NCBI RefSeq assembly: GCF_000959725.1
Contig: NZ_CP009320.1
Location: 1-63,573, forward strand
Reading direction: 5' to 3'
DNA length: 63,573 bases
Origin: Burkholderia gladioli
Lineage (GTDB): Bacteria > Pseudomonadota > Gammaproteobacteria > Burkholderiales > Burkholderiaceae
Shown piece after piece: positions 25,162 through 34,621 of the stretch. Each line of letters begins with the position of its first letter. Within the stretch, counting starts at the first letter, position 1. The translations under genes and the position numbers were made by a program. The notes beneath the pieces were generated by a model. It was not told the origin of the DNA. It saw nothing but the letters and a program-made list of their open reading frames with translations, and searched no databases.

Positions 25162-26445
25162 ATGTCTTCGTTCTTCGGCGGGTTGTTCGCAATGTTGATC
25201 TCCGTTACGGCGATGGCGGGCCTATACGCGTGGTCGAAGATCGGTTTTGCAAACGTCCAAGCAGCGGTGATCGCGAATCAAGGCGTCTTGATCGGCCAGG
25301 CGATGAACAAGTACCTGAGCGATACAAGCACAGCTCTTGCGCAAATCGCTACGCCGACTGCGCCGGCGACGGTAACGGTTGACCAGCTGGCACAAGCTGG
25401 CTATCTCCCGAAGAGCGTGTCGATGCGCAACGCTTACGGGCAGGACTGGCAGATGCAGGTATTGCAGCCTGTTCCGGGCCAATTGCAGGCACTTTTGTTT
25501 ACTACGGGAGGGCGTCAGATTCCTCCTTCGGTGCTAGTCCCCAGCGCTGCACAAACAAGTGCGCAAGGGATGTTGGGTGGCTTTGTGCCGTATGCAAATC
25601 AGTTCGGCGACACGTCGATGCAGCCTACAGTGGCAGTGGGCGCGAATGGGACGTTCCGCCAGTCCCTAGAGGGTTATGGAAATCCGGGTAGTGGCCACCT
25701 TGCGGCGATGCTCGGGATGGCGAATGCGCAGGCAGATAACGGTTTCCTATACCGCGTAGACATGAAGCCATCGCGGCCGGACCTGAATTCGATGCAGACA
25801 GATTTAGGGATGACTGATGCCGCAGGGAATAAGCACGATATCACTGGCGCTGGGACTGTGAATGCGGTTGCCGGCCGGTTCAGCGGCAACATCGGCACGG
25901 CTGGCTTTGACCCGCAGTCGGGCTTGCCTGCAGGTTATGCCGGTGGCGTCCATACATGGGACGTGTACGCAGAAGGGACGATCGCTGCTGGTAACCAAGG
26001 AAAGCTCAACGCGTCCATGGATTATCAAGGCCACATCGTGGGGCAGCTGTTGTCACTTGCGAATGCATCAGTACCCAACACGGCTTGTACGAACTACGGG
26101 GTCAACGTCACTTCGGTTTCGGCTAACGCTGATGGGTCTGGGCAGATGCTGTCGTGTCAGTTGACCGACCAAGGGCCACGATGGCTGCCGATTGGAGGTC
26201 GGTGGTTGCGCTACGGCTACTACACGGTGGCAGATTCGTGGTCGGTGCCCGCGCCGAGCTGTCCTAATGGCGGGGCGATGAAGATTCAAGTCACTTTGCA
26301 GAATTTCTCGGTGAACGACACGACTGTCGTGAATTCTGGTCCAGCAACCTGGAACGGCAATGGATGGACAGTTCATCTGACAGATGGAAGCGGTAACGCG
26401 ATTCCCGGCGCGCAGGGCATTGCGGCGACGTACTGCGCGTATTGA
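25162..26445 (+). CDS. pilV: PilV-like minor pilin / tip adhesin
   Basis: 427 aa. N-terminal MSSFFGG followed by a hydrophobic helix as in type IVb minor pilins, then a long shufflon-protein-like body (GNPGSGHLAAM, QADNGFLYRVD) and a cysteine-containing C-terminus (CTNYGVNV, SCQL, PSCPNGG, ATYCAY). In R64 the PilV tip adhesin determines recipient specificity and its C-terminus is swapped by a shufflon. No inverted recombination repeats and no rci gene are seen after this gene, so the tip is fixed. Confidence 0.8.
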   Translation: MSSFFGGLFAMLISVTAMAGLYAWSKIGFANVQAAVIANQGVLIGQAMNKYLSDTSTALAQIATPTAPATVTVDQLAQAGYLPKSVSMRNAYGQDWQMQVLQPVPGQLQALLFTTGGRQIPPSVLVPSAAQTSAQGMLGGFVPYANQFGDTSMQPTVAVGANGTFRQSLEGYGNPGSGHLAAMLGMANAQADNGFLYRVDMKPSRPDLNSMQTDLGMTDAAGNKHDITGAGTVNAVAGRFSGNIGTAGFDPQSGLPAGYAGGVHTWDVYAEGTIAAGNQGKLNASMDYQGHIVGQLLSLANASVPNTACTNYGVNVTSVSANADGSGQMLSCQLTDQGPRWLPIGGRWLRYGYYTVADSWSVPAPSCPNGGAMKIQVTLQNFSVNDTTVVNSGPATWNGNGWTVHLTDGSGNAIPGAQGIAATYCAY

Positions 26446-26463
26446 TGTTAGGGGAGTGTGGCC

Positions 26464-27285
26464 ATGTTTTGCACCAGCAGCGCCGTAGTGTCGCGTGAGG
26501 TGAAGCGTTTATTCCAACGCATCGTATGGAGCTTGCTTGCGCTGATTTCCATATTGTTTGCCGCAGGCCTGTTTGCTCAAAACGGGCATGCAGCTCCAAC
26601 GCAGTGCTCGTCAGGCTATCAGGACAACACGTGTTTGACGCCGGTCTATCACGCTCCGATCTCTGCGCCGATGTGTCCGACTGATCCGGGTTGGATTACG
26701 ACGGGAAATGCTGTCTGGCAAGGCGCGCATTGGAGTCAGCCGCAATGCAGCTATCTATCGCCGCCTACCTGTCCAACCGGCTTGCAGCAGACGGTGGCGC
26801 CAACGTGGACGGGTGCGCAGTGGACACCCCCGAGCTGCCAGCAGCCTATCTTGCCACCGGTTGATCCGATCTCCCAATGCGCGCAAGCCATTGAACAGCG
26901 ACAGGCGGGCTACGGCATTACCGATGCAAACGCGGCTACGGACTCTCCGGTGCTCGAGGAGAACAACACGCTGCGTTGGCATTACTGGACGGCAGATCAT
27001 TACAGCGACTGGAAATTGACGTGGACGGGCGTTTTTGCGTCGCCGAAGCAACAGGGCAATCTCTTTTCGTTCACGTCCAATGGGCATTTTCTTGTTGTGA
27101 AGGGAACTCGTTGGGACGGTGGTGTTGATCCGGGTTCTGGTACCGAACTGCAGAACTTTGTGGCAGCAGTTTGCGAGGCCAATCCAACAACAGGTGCCGT
27201 TATTAGCGTCCAAAAGGAGAGTGGGTTTGCCCGTTGTGGAGGCAAGCAGCCAGAAGGCTCGACAGGGCCGTGTGGAGGGGGGTGA
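26464..27285 (+). CDS. Secreted cysteine-rich protein
   Basis: 273 aa, ATG at 26464 behind GGGGAG. Signal segment LLALISILFAAGLFAQNGHA, then about a dozen cysteines. An N-terminal repeat-like part contains PMCPTDPGWITTGNAVWQG and PTCPTGLQQTVAPTWTG, two related modules of the form CP.G......W.GA.W..P.C. Family not recognised. It follows pilV closely and may act on the cell surface with the pilus tip. Confidence 0.7.
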   Translation: MFCTSSAVVSREVKRLFQRIVWSLLALISILFAAGLFAQNGHAAPTQCSSGYQDNTCLTPVYHAPISAPMCPTDPGWITTGNAVWQGAHWSQPQCSYLSPPTCPTGLQQTVAPTWTGAQWTPPSCQQPILPPVDPISQCAQAIEQRQAGYGITDANAATDSPVLEENNTLRWHYWTADHYSDWKLTWTGVFASPKQQGNLFSFTSNGHFLVVKGTRWDGGVDPGSGTELQNFVAAVCEANPTTGAVISVQKESGFARCGGKQPEGSTGPCGGG

Positions 27286-27378
27286 TGTAGGGCGGCCGGG
27301 CATTTCAGTTTGCCAGGCGCTCGTGAGGCAAGGCAGGGCATTGCAATATTGTGCAAAACAACCATTCGAGGGGCATTC

Positions 27379-28533
27379 ATGAAGACCGAAAAGAAAATCA
27401 TCACGCTGGTAGCAATTTCTGTTGTAGCGACTTTTGTATTGACCGCGTGTGGAGGGGGAGGTGATGGCGGGGGCGGCTCTGCATCTTCTGGTGCGAGTCA
27501 GTCAACCACGCCGACATCGCCCCCCACGTCGCCGTCCTCGCAGTCGGTTCCTCCTCAAACCAGCGTGCCGGCGTCGACTTATCCAAGTGATTCGCCGAGC
27601 GCTGCTTTGTTCGCACAGATCAACGCCTATCGCCTCGCGCTGGGTGTGGGGCTGATGAAGCAAGACGCTGCGCTGGATAAAGCCGCGACTGCGCATGCGA
27701 GCTACGGATTGCAAAACGTTCCGAATGGGACGATCACGTTCCTGGGCCACGATGAAAACGCATCGTTGCCGGGATTTACTGGGGCGTGGCCGCTCCAGCG
27801 AGCACAGGCCGCTGGAGCTCCGGCCGCGGAATGGGTAGGCGAGGTTATCTCGGGTAGCTTTGGCCCGGTGGTACAGACTACCGGGACGGATTGCGGAAGC
27901 ACCTGGATCAATAGCGTCTATCACCTGCAGGGCGTGACGGCGAATTCAGAAAGCATGGGGGTGGGGGTCGCCACGACGGTTACGACACCGCCGGCCGGGC
28001 AGCAGCCGGCGATGTGGGCGTTCTGCGTCGTTGACATGGGAACGGCGACGGGTGTGCCGGGTGCTCCGGATGCAAATCAGGCATCGCAAGTCAATTCGAT
28101 TCCGACGAGCGGCGGGCAGCAGTTTGCTACGGACCTGGTTGTCCACGCGCCGTATAGCGATGAGACCGGGGTAGCGCTGGCCATCGCAGCGGGTGAGAGT
28201 CCCAACCCCGCGCCGGATCTGAGTGCACCGGGGCGGCCGATCATGGTCCGCGTCAATGCCGCGAACAACGACACGCTGACGGTTTCGAGCTTTCAGCTGG
28301 TCGACGGCACCGGCGCGGTAGTGCCGGCGCGCGTTCTCGTGTCCCAGACCGCAGTGTCGGGATCAACCGCTGCGGTAACAGCCGATCCGAACAACATGCT
28401 GTCACCGGGCGTCGCGTTCCTGCTACCTCTTGCACCGTTGAAGCAAAGCACGCAGTACACGGCCACGTTTGCAGGCGCTCGTGACGGCAAGCCGTTGTCA
28501 ACCACCTGGTCGTTCACGACCGGTACGAAATAA
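27379..28533 (+). CDS. CAP-domain lipoprotein
   Basis: 384 aa. Lipobox VLTAC (about 21-25), Gly/Ser/Pro/Thr linker, then a CAP/SCP (YkwD-like) domain: ALFAQINAYRLALGVGLMKQDAALDKAATAHASYG, GHDENA, WVGEVIS. A C-terminal Ig-like domain ends YTATFAGARDGKPLSTTWSFTTG. The start is set by the signal peptide. CAP proteins are extracellular; their role on conjugative plasmids is not established. It sits between pilus and secretion genes. Confidence 0.8.
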   Translation: MKTEKKIITLVAISVVATFVLTACGGGGDGGGGSASSGASQSTTPTSPPTSPSSQSVPPQTSVPASTYPSDSPSAALFAQINAYRLALGVGLMKQDAALDKAATAHASYGLQNVPNGTITFLGHDENASLPGFTGAWPLQRAQAAGAPAAEWVGEVISGSFGPVVQTTGTDCGSTWINSVYHLQGVTANSESMGVGVATTVTTPPAGQQPAMWAFCVVDMGTATGVPGAPDANQASQVNSIPTSGGQQFATDLVVHAPYSDETGVALAIAAGESPNPAPDLSAPGRPIMVRVNAANNDTLTVSSFQLVDGTGAVVPARVLVSQTAVSGSTAAVTADPNNMLSPGVAFLLPLAPLKQSTQYTATFAGARDGKPLSTTWSFTTGTK

Positions 28534-28544
28534 CGGAGCAGATC

Positions 28545-28763
28545 ATGCCCGCCAAGGTCAGCAAAGTCACGATCGAGCACGTTGAAATGAAGATCAATGG
28601 TCTCAAGGCGAAGCGCCGATTTGTCGCTGTCGATATTGCCGTTGAGATGAAGCTTGTGACATTGAGTGAACTTTATAGCCAGATGCTTTGCAAGCAGGCG
28701 ACCGCAGTTGACCTCCGTGATTTAACGGAGGAGCAACGGCGCCTTCTGACTGAGGCGGCATGA
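28545..28763 (+). CDS. Small hypothetical protein, 72 aa
   Basis: GGAG precedes the ATG. The product (MPAKVSKVTIEHVEMKING...) is soluble with a beta start and helical C-terminus ending LTEEQRRLLTEAA. Its stop overlaps the next ATG, so it belongs to the same operon. Unknown function. Confidence 0.65.
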   Translation: MPAKVSKVTIEHVEMKINGLKAKRRFVAVDIAVEMKLVTLSELYSQMLCKQATAVDLRDLTEEQRRLLTEAA

Positions 28764-29197
28764 ACGCGTGGAGAATCGACATGAGCAAGAGAGGCCAGGG
28801 GCGTTCGTCTTTCAACGGTGGACAGGTAATGCGCGTGGGTGAGCTAATCGCGCACTCAACCGAGTATTTCGCCCTGGAGAAAGACGAGCCGATAGGCGAG
28901 ACGAATCGCAGAGGCGAAAGTTACGCGACGATCACGCCGTCACAGAGCGCTCCGGATGTGCATCGAGTAGTCGACCCGGTAATCGCTGTCGCTCAGCTCG
29001 AGGTCGCTATCAATCGGCTGCGCCGCCGCCGATTCGACGTGGATGGGAACGGGACCGTGATCGATTTCCACGATCGTCAACGTGAGCAGTTGACGTGTTT
29101 GTATCGCCACATGATTCAGAACCGAATCGGTGGCGTTGCTTTATCAAAACTATCGCCCGGCGCGCGTTTCGCTCTACAAGTTGCCGAACAGATCTGA
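28760..29197 (+). CDS. Hypothetical protein, 145 aa
   Basis: ATGA overlap with the previous gene. Basic N-terminus (MSKRGQGRSSFNGGQ), central charged region and a helical C-terminus (AQLEVAINRLRRRRFDVDGNG..., MIQNRIGGVALSKLSPGARFAL). No signal peptide. The pair 28545/28760 precedes virB2 and may be regulatory; not recognised. Confidence 0.65.
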   Translation: MNAWRIDMSKRGQGRSSFNGGQVMRVGELIAHSTEYFALEKDEPIGETNRRGESYATITPSQSAPDVHRVVDPVIAVAQLEVAINRLRRRRFDVDGNGTVIDFHDRQREQLTCLYRHMIQNRIGGVALSKLSPGARFALQVAEQI

Positions 29198-29224
29198 CCG
29201 TTTTTAATTAATAGAGGACCGACC

Positions 29225-29587
29225 ATGAACCCGCTGGCTATCACTTTGCAATACCGTCTGCTCGCCATCTATCAGAAGCACCAACGGATGGTGCGAGAAA
29301 TTATCAGCATGTTTGTGGCGTGCATATTTATCGGCGCAATGCCGATGACTGCTTACGCCGCTGATTACTCGACGGCGACTGGAATCCTCAAGGCGTTCTT
29401 GCAATGGATTTTCTTTGATGGGGGGCCGTATATCTGGATGGCCATCGCCGGCGTCTTGGTCCTCGGCGTACCGAAAGGCTGGGTGCAGATGAAGACTGCG
29501 GTCATCACGATCATTGTCTGCTTCGTGTTTTTCTGTATTCCGGCGATCGTGCGGTACATGTCCCAGCAAGCAGCCGCGAGCCTTTGA
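29225..29587 (+). CDS. virB2: VirB2-like conjugative pilin
   Basis: 120 aa. Long signal peptide ending MTAYAAD, then two hydrophobic segments (AFLQWIFFDGGPYIWMAIAGVLVLG and TAVITIIVCFVFFCIPAIV) as in TrbC/VirB2 pilins. First gene of the virB cluster; GAGG precedes the ATG. Confidence 0.85.
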   Translation: MNPLAITLQYRLLAIYQKHQRMVREIISMFVACIFIGAMPMTAYAADYSTATGILKAFLQWIFFDGGPYIWMAIAGVLVLGVPKGWVQMKTAVITIIVCFVFFCIPAIVRYMSQQAAASL

Positions 29588-29590
29588 GCA

Positions 29591-29875
29591 ATGCGTACCG
29601 TCGACCACATCCCCGTCGCGAATGTTCGACCATTTATGGTTGCGGATATTCATTGGGTGTTGTTTTTCGGGTCTATCTTGGCGCCGGCCGTGGCTTGGGT
29701 GATTACGCGCGTTCTATGGGTGGGATTGGCGATTCCGTTCTTGTTGTACCTGTCGTATCAGGCTACGGCGAAGGACATGTTCAAGATCGAAGTGTTCTCG
29801 ACGAATCGGGCAAGGATGGCGAGCGTCCGAAGCCGCGAAAACTGGGAAGGGGCCAAGACCTATGAACCTCGGTGA
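29591..29875 (+). CDS. virB3: VirB3-like inner-membrane protein
   Basis: 94 aa with two closely spaced hydrophobic stretches (VLFFGSILAPAVAWVI, VGLAIPFLLYLSYQA). It lies between virB2 and virB4 and overlaps virB4 by 14 bases, as expected for VirB3. Confidence 0.82.
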   Translation: MRTVDHIPVANVRPFMVADIHWVLFFGSILAPAVAWVITRVLWVGLAIPFLLYLSYQATAKDMFKIEVFSTNRARMASVRSRENWEGAKTYEPR

Positions 29876-32378
29876 GTTTCTGGAACGAAAGTTCGATGCG
29901 CCGCTTTTCGAACCGAAGGTGGACGCCGATCGAGATGTCGAGGAAAACCTTCGCACCACGTCGGAGATCCCGTTCGGAATCGACGCGTATGTGAATGACC
30001 ATACGCTCAATACGCTCGATGGGACGAAGCTCCAGATTATCAAGGTCGAAGGACTGTACGCGGAGATGCTGAATGACGACGATATCGACAACTACAAGTT
30101 GCGTCGCGACACGGCGCTTCAGTCTATATCGAGTCCGGACCTGGGGATCTACGTACATGAAATTCGCCGCGAAAGCGACGAGTGGCCGAGCGGTAGTTAC
30201 AAGAACTGGTTTCCGAACTATTTGAACGAACGCTTGAAGGGCCGGCATCAGCAGAAAGATCGCAAGCTATATCGGCACGATATCTACATCACATTGTGTC
30301 GCTACCGGCATATGTCGGGAGCAGTCGGTGCGATCGGGAAGGTGTTGGGCAAGCTCTCCTCAAGCATGGGCGGAATGGATAGCGATCGCCGGCAGTTGCG
30401 CGACCTCGATGAGAAGGTTGCGTCGATCATGAAGTCGTTGAGGGTGTACGGGCCGCGGCGTTTGTCACGGGTGACTACGGAGCGAGGCACCTTTTGTGAG
30501 ATGGCTCGCTTTCTACGCTATCTGATCAATCTCGAGGACGGGCCGGTTCGTGCCGATGCGTACCACCTGGGCCGTGCTCTCTCGACGGCGTACCTGTCAT
30601 TCGACAAGAACGTGGTGCTTGGACGCGACGTGTTCGAGGTGAAGGGCATCAATCACTGGCGTATCGGTCAAGTGATGGCGATGTCGCAGTGGCCGAGCGG
30701 CACCTTCGCTGGGATGGCGGACCCGTTTCAGAAGGTCAAGGCGGAAGTGATCGTCACGCAGAAGTTTTTCCCGGTCAACAAGCTAGATACGAATCGGGAT
30801 TCGGCGATGCGCGAGCGCCGGGCATCGCACGATTCAGTGCAGTCGGAAGTCCAGGCGGAGATGAGTAGTTTTCGTAAGCGGATGTTGATGGGCCGCACGA
30901 TTGCTGGTGATCATCACATGAGCGTGCTGGTACACGTCGCGGTCGATCCGGCGAATGTTGACGACACGCTAGATCGATTGGATCTCGCGACGGGCCATGT
31001 AGGCGAGTGCTTCAAAGCGTGGGGCGTGCCGCCGATCATCGAGACGGTTGGCATGGAGCGCGCGGTGTGGTCCCAAGTTCCGGGCGCATCAAAGAGGCAT
31101 AACGGCCGCGTCGGCAAGGTCGAAGCGCTGAATTTTGCGTCGTTTGCTTCATTGCATAGTTTCCCCAAGGGAAAGATGTCGGGAAATCTTTGGGGCGATT
31201 GCCTACTCTTGCTCGAAACGGAAGGGCGAACTGGCTACGCGCTCAACTTTCATGAAGAACGTCCTGGAATGGTTCCTGGTCACGTCAATATTTGTGCGCT
31301 GACGGGCCGAGGCAAGACTTTGCTTATGGCGATATTGGTTTCGCAAGCGGATAAGGTTGAGCCGCGTGTCCTGTGGTTTGACCGTGAGAACGGCGCGACC
31401 GTTTTCGTTGAAGCGATGAACGGGCATGAGATTGTCCTGTCGACGGAAACGCCGCTGGGCAATCCCTGCAAGATGCCCGACTCGGTAGAAAACCGCGCAA
31501 CTTTGCGCGAAATGCTGATGATGATGGCAACGTGCTACGGCTATACGTTGACCGAGAGTGACATAGGACGGATTGCTAAGGTCGTCGAAGACAACTTCGA
31601 CGACGAGAAGACGCCGTTCGCCGATCGGAAGCTTAGTTCGCACGCTTGGCGGTTTGGACTGCCTGACTCTGGTCTCTATCAGGCCATGGCCATTTGGCAT
31701 TCGAATGGCGCTAATGCCGCAGTGTTCGACAACGATGAGGATGGCGTTGATCTGGCTCGTTATCGACACATTCGTGTAGAGATGCGTCACCTGATGAAGG
31801 ACAACCAGGCGCGTCCCGAGTTGCCGGTGCTCGCGTACTACCTGACACATCGCTTCGAGCAATCTCTCGATGGTACGCCGGCGATGGTTGTATGGGATGA
31901 GGCACAGCTGTTGGTGCGCAATCGATTCTGGGCGGCAAAGATCGAGGCGTACCGGGAGACTTTCCGTCGCCGAAATTGCGTGACCGTGTTCATCACACCT
32001 GAGCCGAATGCGCTCTACAACCCGGTGTTGGCCGTGAAGAATCAGGCCGTCGTATCGATCTACCTGGGTAACGACAAGGCCAGCACGACCGACTACGTAG
32101 CAAATCTCGACTGTACGGAGAGCGAGCGTCAATACATCCGATCGATGCCGGATTTCTGGATGTTGATTAAGCGCGCGGGTGGCGCTTCCGTGCATGCATC
32201 GTTTGACATGTCCGACATGCCGGATTTGATTCCCGTTCTTTCGTCGAACGACAAGTCTGTGACTGTGATGCGCGAGGTGAAGAAAGAACTTGGCACCAGT
32301 GATCCGGAAACCTGGGTTCCGGTGTTCATGAAACGGGCGACGGCGGCAGGAACGCACAACCAGGGGCCAAAGAAATGA
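29862..32378 (+). CDS. virB4: VirB4-family T4SS ATPase
   Basis: 838-aa CagE/TrbE/VirB4 protein. Walker A CALTGRGKTLL (about 480) and Walker B MVVWDEAQ (about 675). It drives pilus assembly and substrate transfer at the inner membrane. Full length for the family. Confidence 0.93.
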   Translation: MNLGEFLERKFDAPLFEPKVDADRDVEENLRTTSEIPFGIDAYVNDHTLNTLDGTKLQIIKVEGLYAEMLNDDDIDNYKLRRDTALQSISSPDLGIYVHEIRRESDEWPSGSYKNWFPNYLNERLKGRHQQKDRKLYRHDIYITLCRYRHMSGAVGAIGKVLGKLSSSMGGMDSDRRQLRDLDEKVASIMKSLRVYGPRRLSRVTTERGTFCEMARFLRYLINLEDGPVRADAYHLGRALSTAYLSFDKNVVLGRDVFEVKGINHWRIGQVMAMSQWPSGTFAGMADPFQKVKAEVIVTQKFFPVNKLDTNRDSAMRERRASHDSVQSEVQAEMSSFRKRMLMGRTIAGDHHMSVLVHVAVDPANVDDTLDRLDLATGHVGECFKAWGVPPIIETVGMERAVWSQVPGASKRHNGRVGKVEALNFASFASLHSFPKGKMSGNLWGDCLLLLETEGRTGYALNFHEERPGMVPGHVNICALTGRGKTLLMAILVSQADKVEPRVLWFDRENGATVFVEAMNGHEIVLSTETPLGNPCKMPDSVENRATLREMLMMMATCYGYTLTESDIGRIAKVVEDNFDDEKTPFADRKLSSHAWRFGLPDSGLYQAMAIWHSNGANAAVFDNDEDGVDLARYRHIRVEMRHLMKDNQARPELPVLAYYLTHRFEQSLDGTPAMVVWDEAQLLVRNRFWAAKIEAYRETFRRRNCVTVFITPEPNALYNPVLAVKNQAVVSIYLGNDKASTTDYVANLDCTESERQYIRSMPDFWMLIKRAGGASVHASFDMSDMPDLIPVLSSNDKSVTVMREVKKELGTSDPETWVPVFMKRATAAGTHNQGPKK

Positions 32379-32623
32379 GGCATGCGACGGCGATTGTAAT
32401 GGTGCTGACGGCGATCGGCGTTGCGGCTTGTGGCAAGCGCGAGTCGAAGACGATGGATTACTTCTTGCAGCATCCGACGGAAATCGAGGATACCCAGAAG
32501 GATTGCAGGAGTAAGGGTATCAGCTTGCTTGCAGACACGCCCGAAGCTCGGACTTGCAACGCAGCTGACAGCGCCATGCGAGCGCGATTCTTTGAACACT
32601 CAGCATCGGGAGTTCAGCAATGA
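32375..32623 (+). CDS. EexN-family entry-exclusion lipoprotein
   Basis: 82 aa. Lipobox GVAAC (15-19), then MDYFLQHPTEIEDTQKDCRSK...CNAA, the short cysteine-containing motif of EexN proteins, which reduce uptake of like plasmids. Located between virB4 and virB5 with ATGA overlaps on both sides, where eex genes are commonly found. Confidence 0.8.
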   Translation: MRHATAIVMVLTAIGVAACGKRESKTMDYFLQHPTEIEDTQKDCRSKGISLLADTPEARTCNAADSAMRARFFEHSASGVQQ

Positions 32624-33312
32624 AAATCACTACCTCTTTCGCTTTACATCAACGCGCGATCGCCGCCGCCGGCATTGCGTTCGTCCTGTTTGCGCAGACC
32701 GCTCATGCGGATGGCGTTCCTGTCATCAGCCCGACCGAGATTGCGCAGTTGACGGCGCAGCTGGACACGCTGAAGAAGGCGCTCGCGCAGGCCCAGGATC
32801 AGTTCAAGGCCGTGACGGGTTCGTATCAGCGCGGCGCGGCCTATGTGCAGGACACGATCAATGCAGTCAAGGCGATCCCTGGTAGCTGGCAGGAGATGGT
32901 TCAGCAACAGAAGGACGGCGTGTATGGGCAGCTGCAATCTAAGTATGAACAGGTAATGCAGACCATCGATCCGAAGACTTTCACGGACCAATTGCGCGGA
33001 TCGACGTACAAGCTCAATACGGATACGACGCGAACGGCGCTTGCAGGCAGCGACGCACTCTTTAGCGAGGCCCAGTCGCACATCGACAATTTCACGTCGC
33101 TGCTTAAGCAAGTCGATTCAACGGTGAATGTGAAGGATGCCGCGGATCTGCAAAACCGCATGGCGGGCGAGATCGGGCTTGCGCAGGCTGCGCAGGTCAA
33201 GATGACGGGGCTGGTGGCGCAGGTTCTAGCTGCGCAAGCGAATCGTGATAACCAGGCCGAGGCCACGCGCGCGAAGTTCTTCGGCAGTGCGACATCCGGG
33301 GGCACGCAATGA
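32620..33312 (+). CDS. virB5: VirB5-like minor pilus protein
   Basis: 230 aa, signal peptide ending AHAD, followed by long amphipathic helices (EIAQLTAQLDTLKKALAQAQDQF ...). This is the helical pattern of VirB5/TraC, the pilus tip component. Confidence 0.82.
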   Translation: MKITTSFALHQRAIAAAGIAFVLFAQTAHADGVPVISPTEIAQLTAQLDTLKKALAQAQDQFKAVTGSYQRGAAYVQDTINAVKAIPGSWQEMVQQQKDGVYGQLQSKYEQVMQTIDPKTFTDQLRGSTYKLNTDTTRTALAGSDALFSEAQSHIDNFTSLLKQVDSTVNVKDAADLQNRMAGEIGLAQAAQVKMTGLVAQVLAAQANRDNQAEATRAKFFGSATSGGTQ

Positions 33313-33482
33313 TCCGCCGATTGAAGTTCGCGCGTAATTGCGCATTTTGGGTAGGTTCGGCCGTGATGCTTTGCGCCTTTGCTGGGTGCGCGCATGTGGG
33401 TGCGATTCCAAAGTCGCCGTGCGCATGCGTCTTTCACCCGCTGACTACCGCGTCGGCAACCCCGGCGCGCGCACGCGCGTAA
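33309..33482 (+). CDS. VirB7-like small lipoprotein, 57 aa
   Basis: The ATGA overlaps the virB5 stop. Translation gives a basic start, a hydrophobic segment and the lipobox AFAGC (about 24-28), then AHVGAIPKSPCACVFHP and a short tail. Position between virB5 and virB6 and the mature N-terminal cysteine fit VirB7, which anchors VirB9 to the outer membrane. The paired cysteines in PCAC are suitable for a disulfide. It is short enough to be missed by length cut-offs. Confidence 0.7.
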   Translation: MIRRLKFARNCAFWVGSAVMLCAFAGCAHVGAIPKSPCACVFHPLTTASATPARARA

Positions 33483-33505
33483 GTTGCGCAACAGGAGAGG
33501 TAATC

Positions 33506-34621
33506 ATGGCTGGCCCTGATGCGAACGGCACGACGCTTGGTGGAATAGCCAGTGCCTTCGACAAATTGTTTAGTCGAATTCCGCAGGTTGCACACGATTT
33601 CGTGTTCAACAACTACGACAAGCTTGCGCACAGCGTGTATCCGGTCGTGCTGTCGTTGATGATCGCGTGGTGGGCCTGGCGTGTCCTCAAGATGTACAGC
33701 GGCCGCGTGCCGATGGACGGCAGCACCATTGTGGGGATGATGCTCGTCACGCTTTGGATCTTCTGGTGTCTCTCGTGGGGCGGCATGGGCTACCAGGTCT
33801 ATTCGTTTTTCACGGAGCTCCGTGACGATACGATAACCGCCTTGCTCGGGTCGAAGGACGTTCATACCTACATTGCGAATCAGATCACTAGTTACGACAC
33901 GGCGGCAGCTCAGCTGATGAATCAGTCGTGGACGAGTATCAGCATGATCGTGCTCGGGGCATTCTTGATGATCTTGAACACGCTAATTGTCGCGGTCGTG
34001 TTGTTGCTGAAGATTACTTCCGATCTGGGGCTTGCCATGACGATGGTGTTGTTTCCATTATTTGTGCCGTGCCTGGCATGGGAGCAAACGCGAGGTTATG
34101 GGATGAGTTGGGTGGGGGCGATGGTTAAGTTTGCGTTGGTCGGTATCTTGTTGATGGTGTCGCTCAAGATCAATTACGAATTCGTTGGCGATCTGATTAC
34201 GCAGAACGGCAACTTCATCGAGAAAGTTTCGGATGCTGCGCTTGCTATCGCGCTTGAAATCTTCTCGCTGATCTTCGTTGCGTTTGGCCTGCGACCGCTT
34301 GCATCGGCGCTGGCATCGAGCGGTGCAGCCGGAAACGGCGTTGCAGGAGCGATCGGCGGGATGGCACTCGGAGCGGCGGGGCGTGCGCTTGGGACGGTGC
34401 TTGGTGTCGGCGGCGGTGCGTCGCCGGCGGCCCAAGCCGCTACTGCAATGCAGCAGATGGGCCGGTCGATGGAGTCGATGTCCAGGGATATCGAGGCGCT
34501 GAACAAGCACCTGGGCGTTGAGGGCGGCTCATCGCACGGCGCGCTTGGGCGTGAGCCGTCGAGTGCTGGTCAACCTGGTGGGTCGATGAGCAACGCCGTG
34601 ACTCAGGAGGCTTCGTCGTGA
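33506..34621 (+). CDS. virB6: VirB6-like polytopic membrane protein
   Basis: 371 aa, ATG after AGGAGAGG. Five to six hydrophobic segments (around VVLSLMIAWWAWRVL, IVGMMLVTLWIFWCLSW, SMIVLGAFLMILNTLIVAVVLLL-type stretches, KFALVGILLMVSL) match TrbL/VirB6, the channel subunit. The C-terminal 90 residues are Gly/Ala/Ser-rich and low complexity. Confidence 0.87.
   Translation: MAGPDANGTTLGGIASAFDKLFSRIPQVAHDFVFNNYDKLAHSVYPVVLSLMIAWWAWRVLKMYSGRVPMDGSTIVGMMLVTLWIFWCLSWGGMGYQVYSFFTELRDDTITALLGSKDVHTYIANQITSYDTAAAQLMNQSWTSISMIVLGAFLMILNTLIVAVVLLLKITSDLGLAMTMVLFPLFVPCLAWEQTRGYGMSWVGAMVKFALVGILLMVSLKINYEFVGDLITQNGNFIEKVSDAALAIALEIFSLIFVAFGLRPLASALASSGAAGNGVAGAIGGMALGAAGRALGTVLGVGGGASPAAQAATAMQQMGRSMESMSRDIEALNKHLGVEGGSSHGALGREPSSAGQPGGSMSNAVTQEASS

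Noticed and set aside
26446..26463. Shufflon after pilV
   Set aside because: No inverted sfx-like repeats, no alternative C-terminal segments and no rci recombinase nearby. The recombinase at 794 is a different subfamily and 23 kb away.
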